From the NCBI GenBank assembly GCA_002104985.1, contig MCGO01000092.1, positions 96,929-160,928 of the forward strand: DNA of 64,000 bases, in the 5' to 3' direction. Position numbers and translations under genes: made by a program. Below are positions 1-13,100 of the stretch, piece after piece. The stretch is from Rhizoclosmatium globosum. Its lineage: Eukaryota > Chytridiomycota > Chytridiomycetes > Chytridiales > Chytriomycetaceae. Below the pieces are notes generated by a model, which had not been told where the DNA came from, did not search any database, and saw nothing but the letters and a program-made list of their open reading frames with translations. Numbering within the stretch: position 1 is the first letter of the stretch; the number at the start of each line of letters is the position of its first letter.

Positions 1-1
1 C

Positions 2-1883
2 AATTCACAAACTGCGGCCCAATGTAAAGCAGATTGTGAAGCAATGTTTTCTAGCACCCCCAAATGTGTGGCGGCCAACTGGTCGCCATCTCAAGTCTGT
101 AATCTGAAATCTCAAGCTGGACTTGATGTTGGATCAACAGCAACCCTTGATTCGAACTGGAGGATTTTCGCACCCCAAAATGTTCAGGCCTACTTTTACG
201 GAATTGCATTTACAAGTTACGATGGGACGCAAGGAGGAGTTACTTCGAAGGAAGCATGTGCCGCGGCGGTCGTGGGTAATGTTTATAACGATGCTTATGC
301 CACATTCGATACATCTGCTTCAACTTGTACGATTCAGCCTGAAGCTGCGAACGGTAATCCGAATGTGGTCTCCCTCCAAGCGGGGGTTTTTTTGGTGATG
401 GCTGGACCACTTCCCCCAACAACAACCACATCCACCACAACCACAACAATCACAACGTCTACATCTTCTTCCACAACCACCAAAACCACTTCTTCTTCTA
501 CCTCCTCAACCACATCCACTTCATCAACGACCAGTACTTCGTCCACCTCAACGTCAACGTCAACATCAACCTCAACGTCAACGTCAACATCAACCTCAAC
601 GTCTACTTCAACGTCGTCTTCAACCTCCACATCCACAACTAAATCGTCATCTACATCCACTACGTCATTGACTACTTCATCCACGACATCAACCACCTCA
701 ACCTCAACTTCAAGCTCCACAACAACAACCACGACAACCACGGCCGGTAATACCAGTCAGAATCAATTATATGACGAATGCACACTTCTTGTCAAATTAT
801 TTTCCTCTGTCGCGTATCCATTTAATTGCACAACATTTGATCCAAATGGTAAATTCGTTATATCTTCGCTGAAGAATCAACGCCGAGACAATAGCGTTTC
901 CAGTCGTGACGAGTAAGTCTTTTGATATCGCGTCAATCAATCCATTTACTGAGTATCCACCCTTTGAAAGCCCCAAATACGTGTTGTTTGAAAATCGCAG
1001 AGTGAAACATATCGTGTTTCCTCGACTCGGCCTTTCTCAAACTATCCCACAGGGTGTATCTGGATTCGTAATACTGAATATTCTGTTAGTTACTTTCATA
1101 AGATACACAAAGTTCATACTTACCTGTCACAGCGATCTTTCTGGCAATCAAATTACAGGAGGTATACCCACCACAATTGGATTGTTGACCACTCTTCAGA
1201 CTCTGTGAGTAGATTTTGCCTATTTATTCATGTAAATCTCATTGCCAAAACACCACAGCAACCTTGCCGGAAATGCAATCACGGGTACGATCCCTACGCA
1301 GGTTGGAAAGCTGGCGAGTCTTCAAAAATTGTAAGATATGAATCAAAAAAGACAATCGTTCTAATTTTGTATGACTTGAAGGGATCTCTCCAGCAATCAG
1401 TTGACAGGAGGTATTCCAGCTCAGCTGAGCCAACTTTCGAATATTCAGTACATGTACGTGCCTAAAACAGATTTAAACAACTGGACAGTTGAACCAACTA
1501 TTTACAGTTCGATTGCCGATAATCAGTTGACTGGTGTGATTCCGGCTGCCCTTGTTGCAGCCATTGCTGCCAAAGGCGCCACCATCAACGTTGGACCAAA
1601 CTGCCTCGCCGGCTCGACGAACCAAAGTAAATTCTGCAACAAAAAGCTTCCTGACTGTCGCGCCATTTCTTTGGACAGTGGATACTTGGACTCTCGTTGG
1701 ACTCCATTGTGGAATGCACTGGCTGCAGCACAGAATGACATGAACGCATTTGATAAGGCAGCAGATGCGTTGGGCGCTGCTCATTTTGGAGTTCGTGAAT
1801 ATGAGTTCCAGGCGTTCAAGTACTATGCCGCACGTCGTGCTTGGTGCATGGCCAAACACCCAGAGTATGTCTACTTGGGCTGA
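2..1883 (+). CDS. Extracellular leucine-rich-repeat protein with Ser/Thr stalk (5' partial)
   Basis: The frame is open to the window edge, so the start is missing. Exons read as 2-912, 1001-1084, 1133-1204, 1259-1330, 1382-1453 and 1508-1883, all joined in phase 2. The N-terminal part is cysteine-containing (CKADC, then C and W spaced as in PAN/apple-like domains; tentative). A Thr/Ser-rich stretch of about 110 residues follows (about 410-740), typical of O-glycosylated wall stalks. The C-terminal half holds plant-type LRRs of the form DLSGNxITGxIP. Three LRRs are each coded by one exon of exactly 72 nt (24 residues) and split at the same Leu codon. The last exon adds a cysteine-containing cap ending in CMAKHPEYVYLG. 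No membrane segment is visible in the part present. Likely a secreted or wall-attached recognition or adhesion protein; ligand unknown. Confidence 0.8.
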
Positions 1884-2008
1884 TTCTCAATCCATATTTA
1901 CGTTCTTGATTTTCTTCCTTCTTTATTTCTCATCCTTCAGTTCCCCCCCTTAGAGTTTCTTTCATAGAATTTATTCCTTCTTTTTTTTTCCTTCAAAAAA
2001 TCCTAAAA

Positions 2009-3150
2009 ATGTCCTCAATTGAACCAACTTTTTCAACATCTAAACTGGGCACAAAGAAGCACTGGGACGAATGCTATGAGCGTGAGATCACTGTATGTGC
2101 TTTCGCCATTGGGCTACGCTTATGAATGCTTGAACTGACTCTGATCATCTGCTTCCAACTTATGCAAAAACAGAACTTTGAAGAGATTGGTGATATTGGT
2201 GAAATCTGGTTTGGCGAGGATTCAGTTGTAAAGATGATGGACTGGTGTGAAGAGCATCAGCCTGACTTGGATGTGAAGACGATTGATCTTGGTTGTGGGA
2301 ATGGACACATTCTCTTTGAAATGGTAATGCAAGACCAACAGCTTTCCTTGAAGTGATGAAGTGAAGGGATGGAAGCTCGGTCTTGAGTGGATTGTAGGAT
2401 TGGAAGCTTGAGCTTGTTGATGTGAAACAGTGCCAAACAAATGTGCAAAAGGTCCATCTAGTGCGACTATCATCATATCCCACGAAAGAAGAAAGTCTAT
2501 TAGGAATCTCTCTCTCATCTTTACCCTTCCCGATACTCCTTCCTATTCTCCCCCGTTCCTTGTCTTTCAGGTTGTAACTTCTGACTGTCAACACAAACCC
2601 CCATAAGTCCGAACTCGGATACACAAATCTGCATGGAGTGGACTACTCCCCAGCCTCCATAACCCTCGCCGAAAAAATCCACCAGACCTCCTACCCAGAC
2701 GCATCCATCACCTGGGCACCTCTCGACTTCATGCCCTTCTCCGCCACATCTCCACCTCCACCAGAATACAACCACACATTCCAACTTGCTGTCGATAAGG
2801 GTACCTTTGATGCCATCAGTCTTGCGAACGGAGTTGTCGAAAGTGACGATGGAACGCCTGTGAATGTGTTTGAACGGGCAAAAGTTGCGTGCAAGTATGC
2901 GGAGGCTGTTGCTGCTATGCTTGTTGAGGATGGAATGTTGTTGATTACGAGTTGTAATTGGACGGAGGCGGAGTTGAAGGAAGGGTTTAAGGAGTGTAAG
3001 TTTGTTTGTTTGTTTTGGTCCGAATAGTCGGTACTAACTTTAATATACACAGATTTTACTTTTCATAGCCGTAAAAAGTATCCGACATTCACGTTTGGTG
3101 GGGTGGAGGGTCAAACGGTTGTTACTGTCGCTTTCAAACGGGTTCAATAA
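2009..3150 (+). CDS. EFM4: eEF1A lysine methyltransferase, EFM4/METTL10 type
   Basis: Exons 2009-2092, 2174-2323, 2608-2995 and 3053-3150 give 239 residues. The protein begins MSSIEPTFSTSKLGTKKHWD, and the LGTKxxWDxxYxxE start is characteristic of this family. NFEEIGDIGEIWFGE follows. The SAM-binding motif I is IDLGCGNGH, then GVDYS, and the post-motif block is DKGTFDAISL. ITSCNWTEAEL and the C-terminal TFTFGGVEGQTVVTVAF complete the family pattern. Members transfer methyl groups from SAM to a lysine of translation elongation factor 1A in the cytosol. Length and motif order are normal for the family. The 284-bp second intron is longer than most here. The next gene starts 43 bp downstream on the same strand. 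Confidence 0.9.
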
Positions 3151-3192
3151 ATGTTACTTTTTGAGTTTATCCATTAATACAAAAAAAACCAA

Positions 3193-4127
3193 ATGACTTC
3201 CATTGCAGCTGCTCACTTCCCGACGCATCCACCCGCATCCCAACCACAACAACAAGCGAGTTTACTTCTTCCTGATTCCGTACTGCGTCAGGCTGTGATG
3301 CTACCTGCCGGAGAAGACTTGAATGAATGGATTGCCGCCAATTTAACAGACTTTTACAACCAAGTGAACCTAATTTATGGGTGAGTTGAGTGATTACTAT
3401 AAAGATATCTGTGCGGCGTTGGATTTGGATGTACAGAGAGCGTGTATGAAATGGTTGTTTGTTGTTTGTACTCGAAGGATCAAAGGGATGGGGAATACTC
3501 TATACATCAGAAACACGAATCGAATGAATTTTGGATGTTCGAGCTGTGAGAAAGCAATGGGATGGGAGAGATTGTGGGATCTATCAAAGATGCATCCCCC
3601 CAATCATAACACCTGACAAACTCATTTATTGATACCCCCCCTTGAATTACTATAGATCCGTGACACAATTCTGTACACCCGAATCATGCCCAACAATGTC
3701 AGCAGGTCCTAAATTCGATTACCTGTGGTCCGACACTGCATTATTCAAAAAGCCAATCCGATTGTCAGCCCCCGAATACATTGACACTCTCCTCTCGTCA
3801 GTGCAAACAGCACTGGACGACGACACACTGTTTCCAACAAAGCCAAGTATGCCTTTCCCGAAGCATTTCATGGTGACTGTAAAAACCATCTTTAAGCGGT
3901 TGTTTCGGGTGTATGCGCACATGTGGCATGCGCATTTCGCGACAGTGGTTGTGTTGGGGGAGGAGGCACATTTCTGGACTAGTTTTCGGCACTTTGTGTT
4001 GTTTGTGAAGGAGTTTGGATTGGTTGAGAGGAAGGAGTTTGCGCCGATGGATTCCGTTATTGATGTGAGTTGTTTGTGTTTCCAATCATCAATTGCTAAC
4101 CCCTCTCTCTTCAACCAGTTTCTCTGA
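3193..4127 (+). CDS. MOB1: MOB kinase activator 1
   Basis: Exons 3193-3380, 3656-4064 and 4119-4127 give 201 residues; the last exon codes only Phe-Leu-stop. Recognisable MOB1 blocks are LRQAVMLPAGEDLNEWIA, the Cys pair in FCTPESCPTMSAG, LDDDTLFPTKPSMPFPK, and KRLFRVYAHMWHAHF, whose His pair completes the zinc site with the Cys pair. MOB1 binds and activates NDR/LATS-type kinases in the Hippo/mitotic exit network, acting at spindle poles and division sites. The N-terminus is Pro/Gln-rich and diverged, as is usual. The 275-bp first intron contains a short unrelated open frame that I regard as chance. Confidence 0.93.
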
Positions 4128-4191
4128 ATTCTCTGATTAATGCATTTTCCAATAAATTTTTATTTATTTATTTTTCATACGAAAGAAAGAG

Positions 4192-6818
4192 ATGGAGAGA
4201 GCACCTTCTCTGTTCCCCACATTATCGTCAATAGTGCCAGATGCACGCAAGCGAGGAGGGGCAGCCGCAGGGACAGCAGGACAGGGACAAGGACAGGGAC
4301 AGCAACAGCAACAAAGGGGGAATGCATCTTCACATGGCTATGGCTATGGTATTGGTTCTGGTTCTGGACCTGGATCGAGTGGAAACAGTTTAATGAGCCG
4401 GTCCTTCTCGGCCGATGCGCAGCGACTTGTCTCCGCGTCTCCCTTGGTTTCGGTGTCGGTGTCGGTGTCAAATCCATCGCATCCGAATCCATTTGCTGAT
4501 CCCTCGCCCGAATACCCGGACTCCCTCACTCCCTCGGAGGCCGCAGCCCTGCTTTCGGCGGATCCGCGTCTTGTTCCGCGTTCGAAGATGGTTGCGTTGC
4601 TGTCAAAAACGTGCGTGTTTTGTTTGGTGTTTGGTGTTTGTTTGGGGGGGCGATACCTTATCTTGTACCCCTAATCTGTCTTCACTCACCCTTCATTCAC
4701 ACAATCAGCGATGCCTACCACAAATTGCTGCTCAAAGAATACATTGAAACCCTGCCCAGTCCAGCAGACCTTGTCCATGCCCTGCGTCTGCTCTGCCAAC
4801 GCATTCCACTCAAGGGCGAGGCACAGCAAATCGACAGAATCATTGAAGCATTTGCTCAACATTGGTGGCATTGCAACGGTCAATCATCGCTGTTTCGATC
4901 TCAGGATATTGTCTATGGAATGGTCTTTTCAATTGTTCTCCTCAACACGGACTTGACCTCTGCAAATGTAAAGACAAAAATGAGCGTGAAGGCGTTTGTC
5001 GTCAACACAATGGGCTTTGTGGATTCTATTCTGGCACCAGAGAGACGGAGTATTGATAATGATAAGCGGGATTCGTCAACAACGTCACTTCCTCCTCCTT
5101 CATCATTTACGCCATCCACTCCACCTTCTTTACCAACCCCTTCAACTCCCCCTACTCCGCCTTCTTCTGGCTACGCAGTTCGAACAACCTCACCCTCCGC
5201 ATCCCCTGCAATTGAATCCCTCACTCTCGGACCCAGTCTCATGAACGCCTCCGAAGATGCATGGCGCCGTGACTTGGAATCCGTCCTCAAGGTAAAAACT
5301 CTATTTTTTCAACCACCACCCCCCTCTCTCTCTCTAAAAAACCAACCAAATTATTAGACAATCTACTTCTCCGTCAAATCAGATCCAATCCTCACATCCG
5401 ACCACATCGACTCCACACAACAACAACAACAACCCATACCCTCTTCTCACCTCTTTTCACCTACACCTGCACCCCCGAAACTCCGATCCCGTGCAAACAC
5501 ACTCACATCAACGTCATCAAACACGACACCCCCATCGTCATTCCTCACCTCTCCTCCTCCTCCTCCTCTCCAGCAACAACAACAACAACAGCAGCAGCAG
5601 CAAGGCACAACAAGCCCCACCCGAAAACAATCTCTCTACTTCTTGTCCTCCTCCACACCGAAACGGAAAAGCTTGAATATCGAAGTATCTGGGTTCTCGG
5701 GTATACTCTCGCAACTGGAGGCTACGCTTTCGCAGAACAATGGGTCTGGTGTTGGCACGAATGGTGGTGCTGGTGGTGGTGGTGCTTTCGTCAGTGATGC
5801 GATTCGGAGTGTTGATGTGACGGCGGCCTCGAAAAGGGTTCCTGAGACGTGTATGGCGTTTGGGAGGGAAGAAGAAGGTGGTGGGGGTGTTGTTGTTGAG
5901 GGGCCTTTGTTGCGACGGAAGGTTGGTGGTATCAGTAGTAGTAGTGGTGGTGGTGGTGGTGGAGGGGTTGATGAGGGGTGGGTGAATTGTTGGGGAGTGT
6001 TGAGTGTAGGGCCTTTGAGGGGCCCTGAATTGTACATGTTTTTGACTGGGGATGAGGTTGGGGTTGTGAGAGAGGAGACTGTGCCTGAGGTTGTTACTGT
6101 GTTGCAGAGTTTTAGTTTTGGCGGTGGAGGAGGTGGAGGAGAGAAGCCGGGGGTGTTTTGTACACGGTTTGCGGGGGGTGGTGTTGCTTTGTTTCAGGTT
6201 GGAGTTGGTAGTGTTGCTGGTGCTGACACTGGTGTTGGAACCAGTGGAACAGAAAAGGAGGTTAAACTTTGGTGTGATACTATGAATTATTGGGCAGCGA
6301 GGTATAGTGTTGGCGCTATTGGAAGAGGAAGTGGGGAGTTTGGGTGGGGAGAGGTTTCCGAATTGGGAGATGGTGTGGGTCGAGGGAGTGAGGAAGGCAG
6401 AAGAGGAAGCGATGAAAGCAGTAGTGCCAGTAATGATGGGTTGGGAAAGGACCAGCCAAAGAGGAGTAGTGGTTTCTTTAACCGAAAAGTTATTGAGGAT
6501 TGGGAGCCACCTCGCAGTAGTACAAGTATTGTGAGTTTGTTGGATGAAGGTGAACAGCTGGGATCTGTTGGGAATCAGTTGCAATTGTTGGGGCAGGACT
6601 TGGAGTCGCATATTGGGTACAGGAATGTGATTGAGCGCAAATACCTCGTGAATCCAGTTGCACGAGCGCGGGCTTTGAACAATTGGAATCGCAAGAAGGA
6701 GTGGCTAGAGGAGGAAATTGAGCGATATTCATTGTATTATCGTGCATTGAGCTTTGGCCATGTCGCCAGTGTTAACACTACGAACGGAGTTGGATTAGGT
6801 TTGATAAATGATCATTAG
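4192..6818 (+). CDS. Sec7-PH ARF guanine-nucleotide exchange factor (EFA6/PSD-like)
   Basis: Exons 4192-4610, 4709-5291 and 5358-6818 give 820 residues. After a Gly/Gln/Ser-rich N-terminus, the Sec7 domain spans about residues 100-290. It includes LKGEAQQIDRIIEAFAQ, where the Glu of GEAQ is the catalytic glutamic finger, and FSIVLLNTDL. A low-complexity Pro/Gln/Gly region separates it from a PH-like domain (about residues 550-680, WVNCWGVLSVG to KLWCDTMNYWAARYS). A helical tail with RALNNWNRKKEWLEEEIERYSLYY follows, the PH-plus-coil arrangement of EFA6/PSD and yeast Yel1-type proteins. It should load GTP on an ARF-family GTPase at a membrane. Long Gly runs in the PH region are unusual and may be flexible insertions. 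Assignment to Sec7 is firm; the subfamily is likely. Confidence 0.85.
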
Positions 6819-6862
6819 AATACACAGAAAGTACTTTTACTGTTAAGTTTTGGTAGCAGAAA

Positions 6863-9800
6863 ATGTCCTCCAATAGCAATGTTGGTGTCCCCACGATTGA
6901 GAAGCCCCCACCCAGCGATCCAACCACAACAAACCAAACAAACCAAACAAACCAAACAAACCAAACAAACCAAGCACAAGTACTAAGCGCCGCTGCCGAA
7001 TTCGAAGCGGGGACCCGGGCGGCAAAGCACAGCAAGGCCGCACTGCGACGGCTTGCAACACGCACGAATGCTCTCTTATTGGCCATTTCAGAATCAGGAC
7101 ATTCGGCTTCGAATTGGTCGTTTGTCTTTGAAGAACTTGCTTTGTTTCTGACTGAGGCGAATGCGGTGGTGCTGTCAATCAACTCAGAGAATGTATGTTG
7201 AGTTGTTGATTGTTGGTTGCATCACCCTCTATCTAACAAGCTAACATTACTATTACCTTTCAGTTCATGCACTCATTCGTTAATCGTGATGTTGCTGCTG
7301 CCAAACTACTTGATCTCAATAACCATCTCTCGTCCATCGTCCTTGATGTTCAACTCGCCCTTCAAATCGACAACAACTCTTGGGCTCAAGAAGATGCTGA
7401 AGATCGGCAAATTGATAAAGAAGAGCTGGACATGACGCTCCAGCATTTGGTGGACAATGATTACAAAATCCTGAATGCGCTGGAACTCAAACAAGTAGAA
7501 TACCTGGAAGCAATCGACGCTCTTCAAAAACACATTTCAGAGCATTTAGATGCTGCGCTGGAACGGAACTTGGAACGCATCTTTTGTGATAAGGCTCTTG
7601 CCAATTTAAGGCGTGCCACAGCTGCTACCCGCATTGCTGGTACCGGTATCCCAAAACATCAGCAAAATGAGGAATGGCTCGTAACTTCATGGGAATTTGA
7701 AATCGGTCCATTGATCTCTCGTGGTGGTTTTGGTGAAGTTTTGAAAGCAACTTGGCTCGGCCATTCATCAGTCGCAGTGAAACGCCTTCATATCCGTCTC
7801 GAAACTGCAAAACTCCGCGACGATTTTTATCGAGAGGTTAAAACCTGGTTTCCTTTGCGGCATCCCAATATCTTACCTCTACTGGGTGCATGTGCGAACG
7901 CCGAAAGGCCTTTCATGGTCTCGCCTTTCATGGAACGTGGCCATGCGCTGCAATATCTGGAATGGATCGGTGACGGGCATGGATCCATCGAACATGCCGG
8001 AATTAAACTTTTGTACGAGGTCTCCCTTGGCATACAATACCTCCACGCACGTGGCGTTACCCATGGAGACCTGAAAGCAGTCAACATTCTCGTGGATGAG
8101 TACGGCAAAGCCTGTGTTGCGGATTTCGGATTCGCGCAACTTAAGCGATACACAACCACAAAAACAACGGCGGGTTCAAGTACTCCTTTTGGTGGTACAC
8201 TTCGTTGGATGTCTCCAGAACGTCTACAAGGCGCGAAACTGGCTCCACCTGTTGATACTTATGCCTTCGCTATGACTTGTTATGAAATTCTGACAGAAGG
8301 CGATGTACCGTTCACTGAGACTCCCGATGCGTTGATTTATCAACATGTTGTGAACTCAAATATTAGGCCCGAAATGCCAGATGCTGCCAATTTCGTATCT
8401 TCACGAGAGAGAATGTGGACATTAATGAGCCAATGCTGGCAACCTGATCCGATGGCTCGTCCTCCGTTTTCGGCAACTAGTGTCACGTTACGTTCTATTC
8501 TACATGGACTTGGTGATGCAACTGAAAGTGTTGGATCTGTTGTTGACAAATCCGTTGGAAAACAGCCAGCTACGAGGCCAGTTGCGGAGACCATGTCACC
8601 ACCTCCTTCTGATATTGCTAGTACACTCAATGGATTAACGTTGAGTGGAAATGTCTTGGATGCAGCTGTAGCCACTGACCAGCCTGCGATTCCGATGCCA
8701 CCACCCAAACCCAGTGGAACTCCACCGTTGATTGACCCCTTCAGAACCTCTGCATCCGCAATAATTCAATCGCCTCAACCACCTCAACCTCCACAACCCC
8801 CTCTACCACCCCAACCTCCCATACCATTCCCTGGCCCAGATCCTCACGTACAACGCCAATTCCAGCAACAGCTCATGCAAATGCAACAAGCACAACAAGC
8901 ATTACACGCACAACAACGTCAAGTCCTCCAACAGTCATTCGTTGCAGGAAAACCAACACCATATCTTCCCCTCCCACCGCCATTCCCACCTCTACATCCA
9001 ACCTTTCCTGGACCATACCCTCCGCCTCAACCTTCTGCCCCCTCTTCAATTTCAACCGCTCCTCCTTCACAAATCCCTGCCACGATACCATCCATCCCTC
9101 GAAACACAGATTTTGGAGCAGGTGACGGAAAAAACGTGATTGGCTTCCCCTTTCAAAACCTGCACATCCTAAGCCAAGGTCCTGGCTTTTCTGAAATAAC
9201 TGTGAAGCGGGGATCTCCGGGTGATCCGAACGCATACCTCCATGTCCAAAGGAGCGGTGGCGGCGGTGGTGGTGGTGCGGAACAGGTTGTTCGTGTGCAC
9301 AGTATCGACGTTGATTCCGTTGAAATTAATATCGCGTATCCTGTTGGGATTGTGTATCGAAAGCGGAGTAGTGCTGGGGGGCTTGTGTCGCGGTTGTTGA
9401 GTCGAGGTGGTGGTTCAGAGGAGAGTTTGGAGGGACGTAAAGGCGGTGGGAGTGGCGAAGTTGAAACGAAGCTTGATCTTGTGCTTCCACGCGATTTGGA
9501 AACGTTTGTTGTGAATGGGGAGAATATTACGTTGTTCTATGAGGGTACTCGAGTTTTGGATCGATGTGAGACTTTTTTTCCCTTTTACGTGAACTAACGC
9601 CTTTCCTAGTTGACTATAAGGTCAAGAAAGGTTCGCTGTTTGGGAACATCGAAGGGTATCTAAAGTGCACAGCCGAGACTGATGTCGGTGCGTTGGATGT
9701 TCGATTGAGGCCAGGACTTCCCGAAAGTGAAAACGTATTGCGTACATCGCGTGGATCAGTAAATGCGTTCATTGCAGGGTATCGGGGGCTTGTCAAGGCC

Positions 9801-10004
9801 AATTGCTACCTTGGCCAGATCTATGTGACGGGGCTAGACCCTGGAAACGGAAAAACCGAAGACAGGACAATATTTGTCATTGGAAATGGAGAAGGGGAAG
9901 GAACTGTTGCGGTTGGCGACGGGAAGGGGAAGGATGTGGGAGGCCGATTCACCGGATCAGCCACGTTTGGATCGTTAAATCTATCATTCCAAGGCAAACG
10001 ATAA
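6863..10004 (+). CDS. TKL-family protein kinase with MLKL-like helical N-terminus
   Basis: Exons 6863-7192, 7264-9565 and 9610-10004 give 1,008 residues. Residues about 35-250 are helical and resemble the four-helix bundle at the N-terminus of MLKL and related adaptor domains (inference from pattern). The kinase domain (about 265-530) has the glycine loop SRGGFGEV, the lysine in SVAVKRL, HGDLKAVNILV (HGD in place of HRD), ADFGFAQ and GTLRWMSPERL, so the catalytic Lys, Asp and DFG Asp are all present. A Pro/Gln-rich linker follows (about 590-750). The C-terminal part (about 750-1008) is Gly/Val/Thr-rich with alternating beta-type residues and may be a repeat beta-sheet domain. The N-terminus holds a 9-nt tandem repeat coding Thr-Asn-Gln units (6928-6971). 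Substrate and pathway cannot be deduced. Confidence 0.8.
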
Positions 10005-10102
10005 GTTCATTTAAACACAAAGCATTTTTATAAAGCATTTTTATACGTTTTGGTTGAATCTGTCATTTCAAGGCAAACGATTTTCTAAAAAATAAAAAGT
10101 TC

Positions 10103-13100
10103 ATGCCGAAAGAGCCACGAAAGATGGATCCGATTGCATTCAAAGTCACACACAAGAACACCACCCTCGAGATGAGTATGGGAGCAGACGAGACTGTTCT
10201 TGAGCTGAAGAAGCGCATTGAGGAAAAAACTGGGATTGACCCCAATCTGCAAAAGGTATCCTTCTCAATCTCATGGTCCATTATCCTTGCATAGTATGGT
10301 GTTGCCTGTGTCAGTGGTGGTACTAGGTCAATAAAAACACTTACATCAGCTATACGTCGCTACCGTGTCCAGCAGCTCCACGGGAGGCCAATTGCAAGAT
10401 AGGAAAGTGTGTGGATTTGTTGTCCACTCGCTCAGATCCTCCGTAGTCATCCTCAGCCTGCCTCGAAGTGGAACCAATCCCACCTTTGTCCAATCTCCCT
10501 TCCACCTCCTCCACCACAACATACTCCAAACGCCCTTTAATAATACGCTGTTTTTTTGAAGGAGGAGGTTTGGTGTTGCCTCCACTTGGTCGACCACCAC
10601 TCCCTCCTCCACCACTCCCACCTCCAGGTCCTCCACCACCGGGATCGCCGTTTCCATCACTGTTTTCACCACCTCCTGTCCCACCACCTCGAATGTGGTG
10701 ATGAACCCGCATCAATGCAATTGCCCACGTTAGATTCTCAATGAATAAGCCGCTTTTGATGTCGCGTGGGAGACGAAAGGTGAGACTATCACGTGAACAT
10801 ATTGCACGACCACTGCACCGTGGGTTGGAGCATTTGAACGTCTTTGCCTTTCCAATTCGAGAGATGCGGCCGCAGAAGCACATGATTGTTGACCCAATCT
10901 AGTGAACAGTGAACAGGTTAAATAAAGTAAATTGGATGAGACTCTTACCTCAGTCACTATGACTACAGCCTTGATCTTTCCAACTCTGCCAACAAGAGGA
11001 AACGCAGGATCAAATTCTTTGGCCATGACTTTCTTCATTTTGGATATATTCCAGGCAGGTCCACCAGGATTAAAGAATGCGCCGTCATTTTCCGACTTTT
11101 TGTACGCCATTACTGTGGTTTGTTTCCTGATGGAAGCATGGGCCGCATATGAGAGGACAGTCTTGACCCATTCTAAGACAGAGGTGGTTAGATTCAAAAT
11201 TCAGTGATCAATCACACCCACTTGGAATACCATCCTTCCCAGAAGTCACTTTCTTGTTTGTGGTTTTGGAGTTGAAGTCAGATGTAGCGTATGAGTCTGC
11301 ACTAGAATTCCATTCCGCGGCAGATCGACGAACTCGTTGAGCGTACTTGTTCAAGTCCTCTTGCGCGTTCTTGAGAAGGCGTGAGAAGTTGTTGGCGTCG
11401 TCTCCACCACCACCACCTCCATCAAAGGTGACATTGAATTCATTTCGCATCTTTTTCAACTCCTTATCCACTCTCCCCACTTCATCCAGAACATCATTTT
11501 CCTTGTCCACCAGATTCATGTCATCTGGGCCAGGAGTTGGTTTACGAACCATTCTTGCTGACGCGCGAAGCTCCTTCAACCTAGCCTCCAACTCCTGCTC
11601 TGCTGAAAGTACAAGATTTTCCAGTCGCAATGTTTCTTTTGCCACAACTTGATCACCAGAAGCGTATTTAACAAGATCCAATTCAGCAGCGGCAACACGA
11701 CTCCGTAGCACTATCACAGTGTCAATTTGATCAATGGCCCTGTCTCGAAACGATTGAAGAGTGCTAATTCGCTTCTGAAGACGACAAATCACTGCTTCAA
11801 ATCCGACTCCAATCTGAACAACATGGCCTGTACTCGCCATCTGCGTTTCCACTGTTCTTCCACCTGGATCACTGCTCAACAATAAACGAGATGTTCCAAA
11901 CGCATTCCGAAACGCAGACTGAACAGCTTCTGATGGATTTGTGATCCAAACATCAGGACTGTGGAAGGATCCCATCCGAGATTTGAATAGTTCCGTATCT
12001 TCAGCATGAACTGCGCCCAATTTGACACAGTCGTAGCGAAACGAACCAAAGTTGTGTTGACGAGCATAAACAGTCATGGCATCTTCCAGTTTGCGACGAT
12101 GCTTTGCAGAACATTCATTCTGAATTCGATTTCGGAGGTACCGAACCAAGTGTGATGCATGCCGATATTCCTCGCGTGCCTTCAAGTTTGATGGATTTGC
12201 AGCATAGTATTTTCGAGTCTCAGCCATCTCTTTCAAAGAATCTGACAATAACTCTTGGACTTCATTAAAGCTGACATCAATGGAATCGCGGTTGACTGCG
12301 GGTGTTGTTGTTGGATACCGTCGAGGGGCATTGTTGTATGAATAATGTTTTGTAATCTGTCCTAATTCATGGGTGTTCATGTGGTGAGTTTGAAGCGGCA
12401 GCATTGATTTGAAGATTCCAGTTTCCCTGTCATACGTAATACTGATTGCACCTGGCCTATACGTCACGAATTCATTCTTGGAAGTCGGGAAGTTAATTGT
12501 TGAGTTCTTTGTCAGACAAAGGTGGATGACATTCCTTGCACTCGCAAATATCTTGAATCCTAGTGGATGCACAACAAGTCTCTGACAGAGTGGACCTCCT
12601 TTTTCTAAAGCCAGACGCATCAAGTTCAAGTAATGCAAATTGACAGAAGGGAAGTTAGGCGGCCATGGAATGTCTCTGGTGGGTTCATCACAAGAATCAA
12701 GGAAATAGCCTTCAATGTGTGCAGCTGTTTGTTTGTTTTGATCAAAGACAGCAGACTGCATCCCACGAACTTGCGAGTCAGGCAGTCTAGGAAATATGGT
12801 GTGACCATCAACTGAGAGATATCGACGATTTGAGTGGCTGAACTGGTCATGGAATGATTTTCCTGGTTAAATGTGTTGGATTAGGAAAGCGCAATGAAAG
12901 ACATGATGTCAAAGAAAGGAAAGAAGATTACCAAATTTCAGGCCAGTTGTAGTCCATGTCTTGTATCTCGCAATAGCGCCTTTGAACGCACCCTGCACAA
13001 CACCTGTGTTATTGAGCTGTTCACCGACCTTGTTTTCCAAGTATCCTTCATTCCCAAACAACAAATACTTGCTCTTGCTCAGCTTAAATATATCAGTGAA

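Noticed and set aside
334..741. Val/Asp-rich minus-strand frame opposite the Ser/Thr stalk
   Set aside because: It is the reverse complement of ACN-type Thr/Ser codon repeats; such frames stay open by composition alone. The same holds for the Val-rich frame at 47831-48136.
3640..3699. Signs of tRNA or rRNA genes
   Set aside because: I looked for cloverleaf box sequences along both strands by eye and found none I could defend; a tRNA scan was not possible.
5538..6611. 357-codon minus-strand frame opposite the Sec7-PH gene
   Set aside because: No domain, low-complexity Thr/Asn/Pro composition, and a well-supported gene on the other strand.
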